A DNA stretch of 36,828 bases. It comes from Janibacter limosus NBRC 16128. Its GTDB lineage: Bacteria; Actinomycetota; Actinomycetes; Actinomycetales; Dermatophilaceae. Numbering within the stretch: the stretch's first letter is position 1; every line of letters begins with the position of its first letter. The DNA is taken from assembly GCF_001570985.1 (NCBI RefSeq), contig NZ_BCSS01000036.1:1-36828 (forward strand). Direction: 5' to 3'. Positions 15,892-24,198 of this stretch are shown one piece after another. The notes under the pieces were generated by a model, which saw only the letters and a list, made by a program, of their open reading frames with translations, made no database searches and was not told the DNA's origin. The translations under genes were made by a program, and so were the position numbers.

Positions 15892-17583
15892 ATGTTCGAC
15901 GATGAGCTGACGATGGTGGAGGAGTCCTTCCGGGGACTGGGGCGGGCACGAGCGGGGGTGACCGAGCGCGGTGGCCGGGCGGACGAGCGGAGCCTCACCG
16001 AGGTGCTCACGGCTACGGAGCGACTCAGACGCGCGGCCGATGCCCTCGAGTTGTCCGTACTGGGGCAGGTCGTGCGCTGGGGCGAGGAGCGTGGCCCGGA
16101 CGGCATCTACCGTCAGGTGCGCCTGCGCGAGGGTGAGGTGGCTGAGTTCGCCGAGGAAGCGGTGGCGATGGCCACGCACTCCAGTACGTGGGCTGCGGGG
16201 GAGCGGTGTGATCTGGCAGCCCGAGCGGTGACGGACCTGCTGCCCATCGCCGACCTCGTCGCGGAGGGACGTATCCCGACCAGGGCGCTGGGCATCGTGG
16301 CCAAGGAGACCAAGCGTGCCAGCGCCGAGGCCGTGGCGGCGGTCCTGACGCACCTGCTCGCCCCCCTTCGCGGCAAGCCCGGGTCGGTCCGCATCGGTGA
16401 GCTCGAGGAGCGTGCGCTGCGCAAGGCGATCCGGCGGATCCTGGCGAGGGTCGAGCCTGAGCTGCTGGCGGAGAAGGCTCGGCGTAACCGTCGCGAGCAG
16501 ACGGATGTGAGTTTCGCGGAGGGTCCGGTCGGCACAGCGCAGATGTTTGCCACCTTGCCGTCCGAGATGGCGGTCGCCCTCAAGGAGGCCATCGAGGTCG
16601 CCGCGAAGCTGCGTCGCGAGGTGGATCCGACGTTGACCGCTGGCGCCTCACGCGCCTACGGACTTGCCGACCTCGCGCTGAGGGGTGTGGAGGTGCGGGC
16701 GAGCATCCGCCTGGGCATTCCGATCATCACCTCCGCTGCCTCCAGGCTGACCTTCGCCCCCTACGAAGGGGGCGAATGTCTCGAGACTCCTCCGTCGCAC
16801 CTCGACCAGCGTGGGACCACCACCGTCGGCCAGGACCTGCACGGCCCGACCGCTCGCGAAGGGCGCTTCGTCACCGGGGAGGGCGCTGACGCGGTCGACG
16901 TGGTCCCGGAGGAGTGGGCGGGCGACGCGGTGACCTCGCAGGTGCCCGCCAGCTTGGGTCCGGGAGGGCAGGAGTGTTGGATCAGTGGCTGCGAGATCCC
17001 GGGGGTTGGGTTCATCCCGGCGGACGTGGTTGCGGCCTTGACGAGCAATCTGGAGACCAAGGTGTCCCGGGCTCTGGTCGATGCTCGTACCGGAACCCTC
17101 GTGGAGACGAGCAACCCGCGGTACGTGGTGACGGAGGGGATGCGCGAGTTCGTCTACGCGCGGGACGCGACCTGCCGGATGTGGGGCTGCAACCGTGCGA
17201 TCGATCAAGGGGGCTCGCAGACCAACGGCGACCTGGACCACGCGAGGGAGTGGCCGCAGGGCGAGTCCTGTCCGGCCAACCTGTCGGGGCTGTGCCGCCA
17301 CCATCACCGCTTGAAGCACACGCCGGGGTGGACGCACAGGCTGCACGAGGATGGGCGCACCGAGTGGATCAGTCCCGCGGGGGTCGCGACGGGCACCTTC
17401 CCGAGCCTGTGGGTCCACACCGACGACGAGGGTTCGCCCCCTACAGAGGGGGCGAATGACTCGAAGCCGCGCTATGTCTGCGACGAGGACGAGGAGCGCC
17501 ACGCCTTCTACGAGTCCCTGAAGCCGGAGTGCCTGGTCGGGGTCGGGGGACCGCAGGAGTATCCGGTCGACCCTTCCTTCTGA
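15892..17583 (+). CDS. DUF222 / HNH endonuclease protein (13E12-like)
   Basis: A 563-residue member of the actinobacterial family with an N-terminal helical DUF222 region (about 1-290) and a C-terminal HNH domain (about 416-478: MREFVYARDATCRMWGCNR, then DLDHAREWP, then LCRHHHRLKH). The HNH residues appear intact. Such genes often occur in multiple copies and the family is linked to 13E12 repeats; function is unknown. Two identical-armed palindromes lie within the reading frame, one in the linker (residues 288-295) and one in the C-terminal tail (from residue 514), and a third follows the stop. They are read in different frames, so they were gained as DNA rather than protein. I found no clear ribosome binding site. 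Confidence 0.88.
   Translation: MFDDELTMVEESFRGLGRARAGVTERGGRADERSLTEVLTATERLRRAADALELSVLGQVVRWGEERGPDGIYRQVRLREGEVAEFAEEAVAMATHSSTWAAGERCDLAARAVTDLLPIADLVAEGRIPTRALGIVAKETKRASAEAVAAVLTHLLAPLRGKPGSVRIGELEERALRKAIRRILARVEPELLAEKARRNRREQTDVSFAEGPVGTAQMFATLPSEMAVALKEAIEVAAKLRREVDPTLTAGASRAYGLADLALRGVEVRASIRLGIPIITSAASRLTFAPYEGGECLETPPSHLDQRGTTTVGQDLHGPTAREGRFVTGEGADAVDVVPEEWAGDAVTSQVPASLGPGGQECWISGCEIPGVGFIPADVVAALTSNLETKVSRALVDARTGTLVETSNPRYVVTEGMREFVYARDATCRMWGCNRAIDQGGSQTNGDLDHAREWPQGESCPANLSGLCRHHHRLKHTPGWTHRLHEDGRTEWISPAGVATGTFPSLWVHTDDEGSPPTEGANDSKPRYVCDEDEERHAFYESLKPECLVGVGGPQEYPVDPSF
16753..16776. repeat. palindromic repeat, copy 1 (inside DUF222/HNH gene)
   Basis: TTCGCCCCCT, loop ACGA, AGGGGGCGAA: a perfect 10-bp stem with a 4-base loop, read here as FAPYEGGE in the linker between domains. 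Confidence 0.8.
17433..17456. repeat. palindromic repeat, copy 2 (inside DUF222/HNH gene)
   Basis: The same arms as copy 1 (TTCGCCCCCT / AGGGGGCGAA) with loop ACAG, exactly 680 bases further on. It is read in a different codon phase, giving SPPTEGAN in the C-terminal tail. Confidence 0.8.
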
Positions 17584-17593
17584 CGGTGGTGTT

Positions 17594-17613
17594 TGCCCCC
17601 TCTGGAGGGGGCA
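17594..17613. repeat. palindromic repeat, diverged copy 3 (after DUF222/HNH stop)
   Basis: TGCCCCCT, loop CTGG, AGGGGGCA begins 11 bases after the stop codon. It shares the CCCCCT-N4-AGGGGG core with copies 1 and 2 but has TG/CA in place of CG. It could serve as the gene's terminator, though no T-run follows. Confidence 0.6.
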
Positions 17614-17647
17614 CAAAGGGCCCCTGTCCAGGAGGCTCGTTCATCTC

Positions 17648-17653
17648 TACGCT
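17648..17653 (+). promoter_or_regulatory. -10 hexamer of a likely leaderless NERD gene transcript
   Basis: TACGCT ends 8 bases before ATG 17662, with no ribosome binding site between. Confidence 0.4.
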
Positions 17654-17661
17654 GATGGCGC

Positions 17662-18477
17662 ATGGCCGACCCATCAGGTCTGGATGACAAGCGGATGAAG
17701 CTCCGCTACGCAGGAAGCTGCCGCCTCTGCGGCACGACGCTCCCCGCGCGTACAGACGCGGTCTACGAGCGAGTGACCAAGACCGTGCGCTGCGTGGAGT
17801 GCGCTCCGGTGGGTGTCGAGCCCGCCCCCGTCGTCACCTCTCACGCAGGCTCCTCCGCTCGTCGCGAGTACGAGCGACGCAGGGCCAAGGACGAGGACCG
17901 TCTGCGGCACACGTGGGGCCGTCTCGGCGGCCTGGCCGTCGCCCTGTCGGACGAGCGCCAGAGCACCACGGCCTGGGCCGCCGGCGCCGTCGGCGAGGAA
18001 CGTCTCGGCGCCCACGTGGACGGGCTCGCCTCGCCCTCGCTCGCTGTACTCCACGACCGTCGCATCGCGCGCTCCCGTGCCAACATCGACCACCTCGTCA
18101 TCACGCCGAGCGGGATCTGGGTGATCGACGCCAAGCACTACAAGGACCGCCCACGCCCACGCCTCGTCATCGAAGGGGGGATCCTGCGTCCTCGTGTCGA
18201 CAAGCTCATCGTCGGCCGACGCAACCGCACCACGCTCGTCGACGGCATGCTCAAGCAGATCGACGTCGTCCGGGGAGTCGTCGGCGAGCTCCCCGTCACT
18301 GGTGCGTTGTGCTTCGTCAATGCCGACTGGCCGCTGATCGGCGGGTCCTTCACCACCCGCGGTGTCCACGTGCTCTCGCCCAAGAAGCTCTCCAAGCTCC
18401 TGACCCAGCCCACCGAGCCTCGCCTCGACGTGGCCAAGGTGCACGCCATACTCGCTGCGCGGCTGCCCGCTGCGTGA
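17662..18477 (+). CDS. NERD-domain nuclease-related protein with zinc ribbon
   Basis: A 271-residue protein. An N-terminal zinc-ribbon-like motif is formed by C20/C23 (CRLCG) and C44/C47 (CVECA), followed by a charged helix (about 65-85). The NERD domain (about 105-230) has E112/E113 in GEERL, D143 in NIDHLVITPSG and D156-A-K158 in VIDAKHYKD, the nuclease-like acidic and lysine residues. NERD domains are predicted DNA-processing nucleases. The gene ends 3 bases before a REP-like repeat, and 64 bases before another NERD protein fused to a helicase on the same strand. The pairing suggests a joint role in DNA repair or defence, which is inference. Confidence 0.85.
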   Translation: MADPSGLDDKRMKLRYAGSCRLCGTTLPARTDAVYERVTKTVRCVECAPVGVEPAPVVTSHAGSSARREYERRRAKDEDRLRHTWGRLGGLAVALSDERQSTTAWAAGAVGEERLGAHVDGLASPSLAVLHDRRIARSRANIDHLVITPSGIWVIDAKHYKDRPRPRLVIEGGILRPRVDKLIVGRRNRTTLVDGMLKQIDVVRGVVGELPVTGALCFVNADWPLIGGSFTTRGVHVLSPKKLSKLLTQPTEPRLDVAKVHAILAARLPAA

Positions 18478-18479
18478 GG

Positions 18480-18515
18480 CCCTTCGAGACGCTTGCAGCG
18501 CAAGCTCCTCAGGGA
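18480..18515 (+). repeat. REP-like 36-bp palindromic repeat, copy A
   Basis: It begins CCCTTCGAGAC and ends CTCCTCAGGGA, with the core stem GCTTGC-AGC-GCAAGC. Outer CCCT/AGGG and GAG/CTC pairs complete an interrupted hairpin. Compared with the other copies, the second base pair of the core stem is C-G instead of G-C, a compensatory change. Confidence 0.75.
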
Positions 18516-18528
18516 TCGGGGAACTGGA

Positions 18529-18534
18529 TACGTT
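18529..18534 (+). promoter_or_regulatory. -10 hexamer of a likely leaderless NERD-helicase transcript
   Basis: TACGTT within GGATACGTT ends 6 bases before ATG 18541. It fixes the start and gives this gene its own promoter despite the short gap. Confidence 0.5.
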
Positions 18535-18540
18535 GACCCC

Positions 18541-20214
18541 ATGCCACGCCTGATCCCGCAGGACCCGAGGTTCCCGAACGACTCCGAGCGCGTCGTGTGG
18601 GAAAACCTGAGGGACTCCCTTCGTCCGCAGGACACGCTGATCGCCAACTTCCGCCTGACCGACAGTCGCAAGGACCACGAGGCGGATCTGGTCGTCGTCA
18701 TGCCCGACATCGGCGTGGTCGTCGTGGAGGTCAAGGGGAGTGGCGTGCGGGTCGAGGACGGGCGGTGGTCGATCCAACGTGACGGCAAGCGCGTCGCCAT
18801 CGACCCGGTGGGGCAGGTCCGGGGCACGCACTACGCGATCCGGGAGTACGTCGAGTCCGACCGTCGCTGGGCCGACTCCTCACGCGCGAGGGTGCGCTTC
18901 GCGCATGCGGTCGTCACCCCCTTCGTCAGTCTCGGTCTGGACTTCGACCTGCCCGACTGCCCGCGCTGGATGATCCACGACCGTGAGGACATGGCGACGC
19001 TCGCCGAGCGGCTGGCCGACATCCCGCTCGGCTTCGACACCCACCTGCGGGTCCCGGACGAGACTGACTGCGACACCGTCGTCGACATCCTCACCGCCCG
19101 CGGGACCGACGCCGTCATGACGGTCGTCGACGAGGCCGACGAGCGCGAGGCCCGCGCCGACCGGCTCACCCAGGAGCAGGGGATGATCCTCGACGTCACC
19201 CGGCTGCTGCGGCGGGTCGAGATCCGTGGGGGAGCCGGCAGCGGCAAGACGGTCCTCGCCCTCACCCAGGCCTCGCAGCTGAGCGCCGGCCGCACCGGAG
19301 AGCTGCCACGACCCGCCGAGCGAGTCGCCTTGCTCTGCTACTCGATCGGGCTGGCGACCTATTTGGGGCGCGAGGTGGCGACCTGGCCGCGACGCCGGCG
19401 ACCCGCCTTCGTCGGCACCTTCGAAGAGCTCGGCAACCTCTGGGGCGTCCCCTCGGGGACCCGCGACGACCCCCACTACTGGGAGGAGGTCTTCCCGCGC
19501 CTGATGGCAGACAAGGCTGCCGAGCTGCCACCCGGGAAGCGTTTCGACTCCTTCGTCGTCGACGAGGCGCAGGACTTCGCCGAGTCGTGGTGGCGGCCGC
19601 TCATCGGCGCGCTGACCGACGAGAGCGACGGCGGCCTGTACATCTACTCCGACGAGAACCAGCGCCTCTTCAACCGATTTGGTCGCCCGCCGGTCCCGCT
19701 CGTGCCCCTCGTCCTCGACCACAACCTGCGCAACACCAAGCAGATCGCCGAGGTCTTCCGTCCGCTCGCCCCGCTGCGGATGCGGCTCGAGGGCGGCGAC
19801 GGACCGGACGTCGCCTTTGTCGCAGCGACCTCCGAGGAGGCTCTCGACATCGCCGACGACCAGGTCGATCTGCTGCTGGACGAAGGGTGGAACCGCGCCC
19901 ACGTCGCCCTCCTCACCACCGGCAGGCGGCACCCCGTGCAGGTCGAGCGGCAGGAGGAGCTCGGGCAGCGCGGCTACTGGGACACGTTCTGGGACAACGA
20001 CGACGTCTTCTACGGCCACGTCCTCGGAGCGAAGGGGATGGAACGTCGCGCCGTCGTGCTCTGCGTCAACGAGAGCGGGACCATGGGCCGCTTCCGCGAG
20101 CGTCTGTACGTCGGTCTCTCCAGGGCCACCGACCGCCTCGTCGTCGTCGGTGATCTCGACGTCATCGCCCGCGTCGAGGAGCAGGTGGCACGGACACTGG
20201 CCGGGCGCAGGTAG
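18541..20214 (+). CDS. NERD nuclease fused to UvrD/Rep-type superfamily 1 helicase
   Basis: A 557-residue two-domain protein. The NERD nuclease region (about 8-130) has E16, D49 in [13 protein letters not shown] and E63-V-K65 in VVEVKG. The SF1 helicase has Q212 in LTQEQ, Walker A G230-T237 (GGAGSGKT), Walker B V339-D345 (VVDEAQD), [10 protein letters not shown] (motif IV region), a motif V-like [14 protein letters not shown], and motif [13 protein letters not shown] near 522-532. All motor motifs are present, so it should be an active helicase-nuclease acting on DNA. The helicase is short, with reduced 1B/2B subdomains. It follows the zinc-ribbon NERD gene and closes the run of five nuclease genes. 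Confidence 0.9.
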   Translation: MPRLIPQDPRFPNDSERVVWENLRDSLRPQDTLIANFRLTDSRKDHEADLVVVMPDIGVVVVEVKGSGVRVEDGRWSIQRDGKRVAIDPVGQVRGTHYAIREYVESDRRWADSSRARVRFAHAVVTPFVSLGLDFDLPDCPRWMIHDREDMATLAERLADIPLGFDTHLRVPDETDCDTVVDILTARGTDAVMTVVDEADEREARADRLTQEQGMILDVTRLLRRVEIRGGAGSGKTVLALTQASQLSAGRTGELPRPAERVALLCYSIGLATYLGREVATWPRRRRPAFVGTFEELGNLWGVPSGTRDDPHYWEEVFPRLMADKAAELPPGKRFDSFVVDEAQDFAESWWRPLIGALTDESDGGLYIYSDENQRLFNRFGRPPVPLVPLVLDHNLRNTKQIAEVFRPLAPLRMRLEGGDGPDVAFVAATSEEALDIADDQVDLLLDEGWNRAHVALLTTGRRHPVQVERQEELGQRGYWDTFWDNDDVFYGHVLGAKGMERRAVVLCVNESGTMGRFRERLYVGLSRATDRLVVVGDLDVIARVEEQVARTLAGRR

Positions 20215-20243
20215 CATCGACCCCGGTAGACACAGGGGAGAAC

Positions 20244-20723
20244 ATGAACGAACACGCGCCCGGCTGGTACGAGCACGAGGGCGAGCGACGCTACTGGGAC
20301 GGGTCCCAGTGGACGCACTCGTCGTCGACGCCCGCAGCGTCGACGCCACCGCCGCCACTCGCAACACCGCCACCCACACCGCCGGTCACGAGCCAAGTCG
20401 TGCCCTACGCGCCGCCGCCGATGTACGGATCAGGGCAACCGCCATACCCCGGTGGCATCCCGGTGGCCCGCAAGGAGCCCGCCATCGCGTTGGTCGTCTC
20501 CTTCCTCATCCCCGGAGTCGGGTCGATGATGAACGGCGACGTCGGCGCAGGCGTCGGGTTCCTCGGCCTCTACATCTTCGGCCTCGTCCTGGTGATCTGC
20601 CTCGGCTGGATCCTCATCGGCTTCATCGGGCTGCCGATCATGCTCGTGGCCTGGGGATGGAGCATGTACCACGCCTACCAGGGCGCCGTGGACTTCAACC
20701 GACGAGCCGGGTATCAGAACTAA
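20244..20723 (+). CDS. DUF2510 membrane protein with TM2-like segment
   Basis: A 159-residue protein. Residues 6-24 ([19 protein letters not shown]) are a DUF2510 tryptophan motif, a short N-terminal module common in actinobacterial membrane proteins. A Pro/Thr-rich linker (about 26-75) follows. Hydrophobic stretches (about 80-150) begin with [27 protein letters not shown], a TM2-like arrangement. AGGGGAGAAC precedes the ATG, and TAGCAT at 20212-20217 may be its -10. Function is unknown. It is followed by another DUF2510 gene behind a hairpin. Confidence 0.8.
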   Translation: MNEHAPGWYEHEGERRYWDGSQWTHSSSTPAASTPPPPLATPPPTPPVTSQVVPYAPPPMYGSGQPPYPGGIPVARKEPAIALVVSFLIPGVGSMMNGDVGAGVGFLGLYIFGLVLVICLGWILIGFIGLPIMLVAWGWSMYHAYQGAVDFNRRAGYQN

Positions 20724-20736
20724 CCCGGCTCGGCAA

Positions 20737-20760
20737 GGCATGGGGACTTCTCCCCATGCC
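20737..20760. terminator. hairpin after first DUF2510 gene
   Basis: GGCATGGGGA (20737-20746), loop CTTC, TCCCCATGCC (20751-20760): a perfect 10-bp stem with a stable tetraloop, 13 bases after the stop. There is no T-run. Confidence 0.6.
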
Positions 20761-20779
20761 CTCAGGGGAGCAGCGCAGG

Positions 20780-20785
20780 TACGCT
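20780..20785 (+). promoter_or_regulatory. -10-like hexamer upstream of second DUF2510 gene
   Basis: TACGCT lies about 48 bases before ATG 20834. GGAGAGG near 20820-20826 serves as ribosome binding site, so unlike many neighbours this transcript would have a leader. Confidence 0.35.
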
Positions 20786-20833
20786 GGCCCAGCACATGAT
20801 GATCACATTCGAGAGATACGGAGAGGGCCTGCG

Positions 20834-22138
20834 ATGAGCAACTGGGCTGCCGGTTGGTATCAGGACCCTGACAACCAGGGACAGATCCGCTATTGGGACG
20901 GCAATGGATGGACCGAGCACCGGCAGGCCACGCCTGACGGTTTCGGCGTCGGAGCCCCGGGCCCCGACTCCTCGGGTGCCGGTACCCGACAGGACAATGT
21001 CGGTTCCACGAGCGAGGTCGACGAGGCCACGCGAGTGCGCCCAAACGCCGACCGTGCGCCCGAGACGGAGGCCATCTCCACCGACAGCACGAGTTATGGC
21101 GCCGCGGCCTACGGGCAGCAGGGCTATGACCAGTCCAGCGCCTATGGCCAGCAGCCGGGCTACGGGCAGCAGGGCTATGACCAGTCCGGCGCCTACGGCC
21201 AGCAGGCTGGTTACGGGCAGCAGGGCTACGACCAGTCCGGCGCCTACGGCCAGCAGCAGGGCTACGGCCAGCAGCCCGGTGGCTACGGCCAGCAGTCGTC
21301 CTACGCAGCGGGCCAGCCCGCCAGCAAGAGCAAGCTGCCGCTGATCGCCGGTCTCGGCGTCATCGGCCTCGTGCTCGTGGTGGCGCTGGGCTTCCTGGGC
21401 TTCAAGCTCATCGGTGGCAGCGACGAGGACCCGACCACCGCGGCACCGCCGTCGACCACGAGCCAGCCGACGGACTCGCCGACCACCTCGGACCCGACCG
21501 ACTCGCCGACCACGTCGGATCCGACCACCTCGGACCCGACGACCTCGACGACCACGGACGGCCCGACGCAGAAGGCCAACTCCAAGGCCGCCACGTGGAA
21601 CACCACGTACAAGGGCAAGGGTCACGACAGCATCAAGGTCCCCGCTGGTGACGGCCCGGGTCTGATGGAGTTCACCTACGACGGGCAGAAGTACGACAGC
21701 CTGACGATCAAGGGGCTGGACTTCAACGACAAGACCAACGAGTACATCCTCTCGGCCAGCGACAGCAAGAAGGGCACCGTGGCCTACAACCTCACGGGGT
21801 ACAGCTCGAGCACCACGCAGGTCGAGATGGACACCAAGGGCTCGTGGAGCGTGAAGTTCAAGAAGATCAGTGAGGCCCCGACCTTCGGCAAGAGCGAGAA
21901 GGGCGACGGCTCGCAGGTCTTCAAGTGGGACGGCAAGAAGGCTGACATCGGTGTGAAGTACACCCAGCCCAAGGACTCCTTCATCGGCAACATCAAGGTC
22001 CAGGCCGTCGGCGCCTCCGACTACCCGGACCGTCTCGTCAGCGAGTACGACAGCTACGAGGGCACCACCACGGTCCAGGAGGGTACGAAGTACCTGGTCG
22101 TCGACGCGGCAGGCGACTGGTCGATCACCAAGAAGTGA
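20834..22138 (+). CDS. DUF2510 membrane protein with Gly-Tyr-Gln tandem repeats
   Basis: A 434-residue protein. Residues 6-28 carry the DUF2510 motif ([22 protein letters not shown]). Residues 92-160 are a low-complexity region dominated by YGQQ and GYDQS units, including three exact-length 17-residue repeats (97-147). Residues about 168-193 are one membrane segment. Residues about 197-245 are a Thr/Ser/Pro/Asp stalk (TTSDPT units). Residues about 246-434 are an extracytoplasmic, probably beta-rich domain with no family I can name. By the positive-inside rule (SKSK before the segment) the repeat region is cytoplasmic. Function is unknown; it may be an envelope sensor or scaffold. A strong terminator follows. 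Confidence 0.82.
   Translation: MSNWAAGWYQDPDNQGQIRYWDGNGWTEHRQATPDGFGVGAPGPDSSGAGTRQDNVGSTSEVDEATRVRPNADRAPETEAISTDSTSYGAAAYGQQGYDQSSAYGQQPGYGQQGYDQSGAYGQQAGYGQQGYDQSGAYGQQQGYGQQPGGYGQQSSYAAGQPASKSKLPLIAGLGVIGLVLVVALGFLGFKLIGGSDEDPTTAAPPSTTSQPTDSPTTSDPTDSPTTSDPTTSDPTTSTTTDGPTQKANSKAATWNTTYKGKGHDSIKVPAGDGPGLMEFTYDGQKYDSLTIKGLDFNDKTNEYILSASDSKKGTVAYNLTGYSSSTTQVEMDTKGSWSVKFKKISEAPTFGKSEKGDGSQVFKWDGKKADIGVKYTQPKDSFIGNIKVQAVGASDYPDRLVSEYDSYEGTTTVQEGTKYLVVDAAGDWSITKK
21122..21274 (+). repeat. three 51-bp in-frame tandem repeats
   Basis: Units at 21122-21172, 21173-21223 and 21224-21274 each encode 17 residues of the pattern GYDQSxAYGQQxGYGQQ. The DNA is also conserved, suggesting recent duplication and possible copy-number change. 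Confidence 0.9.
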
Positions 22139-22156
22139 TCTCCTGACGCGCGTCGT

Positions 22157-22198
22157 CGAAGGGGGCTGGTCCAGATCAATCTGGACCGGCCCCCTTCG
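22157..22198. terminator. bidirectional terminator between DUF2510 gene and sdaA
   Basis: A 19-bp stem (22157-22175 with 22180-22198, one G-U wobble) closed by a TCAA loop. It begins CGAAGGGGGC and ends GCCCCCTTCG. It lies between convergent genes and is near symmetric, so it can serve both. Confidence 0.88.
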
Positions 22199-22222
22199 TC
22201 ATGCCGCGAAGGGAGCGGACGC

Positions 22223-23596
22223 TCAGCACTCGATGACGTTGACGGCGAGCCCGCCGCGGGCGGTCTCCTTGTACTTCACCTTCATGTCCCGACCGGTCTC
22301 GCGCATCGTCTTGACGACCTTGTCCAGCGACACCACGTGCGAGCCGTCGCCGCGCAGGGCGGTCCGGGCCGCAGTGATCGCCTTGACGGACGCGACGGCA
22401 TTGCGCTCGATGCACGGGATCTGGACGAGCCCGCCGACCGGATCGCAGGTCAGGCCCAGGTTGTGCTCCATGCCGATCTCCGCCGCATTCTCGACCTGAG
22501 CCGGGCTGCCGCCCATCACGGCGGCCATCGCGCCGGCCGCCATCGAGCAGGCCGAGCCGACCTCGCCCTGGCAGCCGACCTCGGCACCGGAGATCGACGC
22601 ATTTTCCTTGTAGATCACGCCGATCGCGGCCGCGGTGAGCAGGAACCGGACGATGCCGTCGTCATCGGCACCCGGCACGAAGTCGACGTAGTAGCGCAGC
22701 ACCGCGGGGATGATCCCGGCCGCACCGTTGGTGGGGGCCGTGACGACCCGACCGCCCGCTGCATTCTCCTCGTTGACGGCCAAGGCATAGAGCGTCAGCC
22801 AGTCCATGCCGCGCAGGGGGTCAGTGCTGTCGCCCTCGGAGCGCAGCCGCTGGTGCAGCTGGGGGGCGCGACGACGGACCTTGAGCCCGCCGGGGAGCAC
22901 GCCCTCGGTGCGGGAGCCGTTGTCGATGCACTCGACCATGACCGACCAGATGTGCAGCAGCTCGCTGCGGATCTCGTCCTCGGTGCGCCAGGACTTTTCG
23001 TTGTCCAGCATCACCTGGGAGATCGACAGGCCGGTCTCCTGGCAGATCGCGAGCAGCTGGTCGCCGGTGGTGAAGGGGTGGGCGACAGGCGTGGTGTCGG
23101 CGACGATCTTGGTCGAGCCGGAGGCGGTCTCGCCGACGACGAAGCCACCGCCGACGGAGTAGTAGGTGTGGCTGCTGATCGGCTCCTCGCCCTCGCCCCA
23201 CGCGGTGAAGGTCATGCCGTTGGGGTGCAGGGGGAGCGCCTTGCGCCGGTGCAGCACGAGGTCGTCGTCCTCGACGAAGTCGATCTCGTGCTCACCCAGC
23301 AGGTTGACCTGCCGTGAGCTGCGGATCTGCTCCAGCTGGCCCATGACGGAGCGGGGGTCGCACAGCTCAGGGCGCTCGCCGGACAGACCGAGCAGCACGG
23401 CAGTGTTGGAGCCGTGACCGCGGCCGGTCGCGCCCAAGGACCCGAAGAGCTCGGCCTTGACCCGGCGCACGTCGGAGAGCATCCCCTCGTCGCGCATCCG
23501 CTCTGCGAACATCACGGCGGCCCGCATGGGGCCGACGGTGTGCGAGCTCGAGGGGCCGATGCCGATCGAGAACAGGTCGAAGACGCTCAGTGCCAC
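22223..23596 (-). CDS. sdaA: L-serine ammonia-lyase (iron-sulfur, single chain)
   Basis: A 457-residue enzyme that deaminates L-serine to pyruvate and ammonia with a [4Fe-4S] cluster. The N-terminal beta domain starts with [20 protein letters not shown]. The C-terminal catalytic domain contains [17 protein letters not shown] and [17 protein letters not shown], which supply the cluster cysteines. Length is normal for the fused alpha-beta type. The start is GTG 23596 with GGAGAG upstream, consistent with the conserved N-terminus. It is divergent from an unknown gene and shares a bidirectional terminator with the DUF2510 gene. No serine-responsive leader was recognised. Confidence 0.96.
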   Translation of the reverse strand: MALSVFDLFSIGIGPSSSHTVGPMRAAVMFAERMRDEGMLSDVRRVKAELFGSLGATGRGHGSNTAVLLGLSGERPELCDPRSVMGQLEQIRSSRQVNLLGEHEIDFVEDDDLVLHRRKALPLHPNGMTFTAWGEGEEPISSHTYYSVGGGFVVGETASGSTKIVADTTPVAHPFTTGDQLLAICQETGLSISQVMLDNEKSWRTEDEIRSELLHIWSVMVECIDNGSRTEGVLPGGLKVRRRAPQLHQRLRSEGDSTDPLRGMDWLTLYALAVNEENAAGGRVVTAPTNGAAGIIPAVLRYYVDFVPGADDDGIVRFLLTAAAIGVIYKENASISGAEVGCQGEVGSACSMAAGAMAAVMGGSPAQVENAAEIGMEHNLGLTCDPVGGLVQIPCIERNAVASVKAITAARTALRGDGSHVVSLDKVVKTMRETGRDMKVKYKETARGGLAVNVIEC

Positions 23597-23750
23597 GGGT
23601 GGCTCTCCTGGGTGCTGGGGGTGGGTGCACGGATGGCGGACGCGCTGGGTGGGGCGTCGTGCCGTGGCTCACACTACCGACCCCGGCTGGCCGGGTGGGC
23701 CTGTGGAAAAGCTTGCGGTGCGCAGCGACGATCGGGCCATCATCAAGGGC

Positions 23751-24194
23751 ATGACCTTTGAAGACCTGCCCCATGACTGGCCCACCCGACCTCTGACCGA
23801 CCCGCGGATCGCCGCTGATGTCGTCGACCTCGTCGTCCGTGAGAGCGACCGCGCCACGGGATGCCTGACCATCCTGCTGTGCGACGACACCCGGCGCATG
23901 ATCCAACCGATCTCGATCACCGACCTGGACCTCGTCGGCCCGGCGCCGGGGGAGTACGGGCGTCCCTTCGACCTCGTCGTCGGCGAGTTCGCCGAGCGTC
24001 TTGGCGGAGTGGTCGTCGCGATCGGCCGCCCCCACGGGTCATCGCCCGATGACGAGGCCCGGGCATGGCACGAGGCCGCCATCGCCGGCTGCCGCGAGCA
24101 CGGCGTGCCACTGCTCGGCACCTACCTGGCGACGGCGGACGCCGTCGTCGAGATGCCGCGCTGGGACCAGCTCTCGCTCGCGCCCACCGGCTGA
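23751..24194 (+). CDS. hypothetical protein, conserved-looking actinobacterial type
   Basis: A 147-residue soluble protein that I cannot assign to a named family. The middle reads GLVV-type strands (FDLVVGEFAERLGGVVVAIGRPHG). An acidic, Trp-containing helix (DDEARAWHEAAIAGCREHGVPLLG) and a final strand (YLATADAVVEMP) follow. The alternating strand-helix pattern faintly recalls JAB/RadC-like folds, but the metal-binding HxH is absent. ATG 23751 is preceded at 7 bases by CATCAT, a weak -10, with TTGCGG further up. It converges on the carboxyltransferase gene with 4 bases between stops. Confidence 0.65.
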   Translation: MTFEDLPHDWPTRPLTDPRIAADVVDLVVRESDRATGCLTILLCDDTRRMIQPISITDLDLVGPAPGEYGRPFDLVVGEFAERLGGVVVAIGRPHGSSPDDEARAWHEAAIAGCREHGVPLLGTYLATADAVVEMPRWDQLSLAPTG

Positions 24195-24198
24195 CCTG

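Noticed and set aside
17584-17661. Insertion-sequence end at the third palindrome
   Set aside because: No transposase gene, target duplication or matching opposite end was found. It fits better as a diverged copy of the small palindrome.
21122-21274. Possible CRISPR array (regular direct repeats)
   Set aside because: The 51-bp units are contiguous with no spacers, in frame, and encode a low-complexity peptide. No cas genes are present.
23597-23750. Possible small gene or RNA between sdaA and the 23751 gene
   Set aside because: Only divergent promoter-like sequence was seen; no coding pattern or stable structure stood out.
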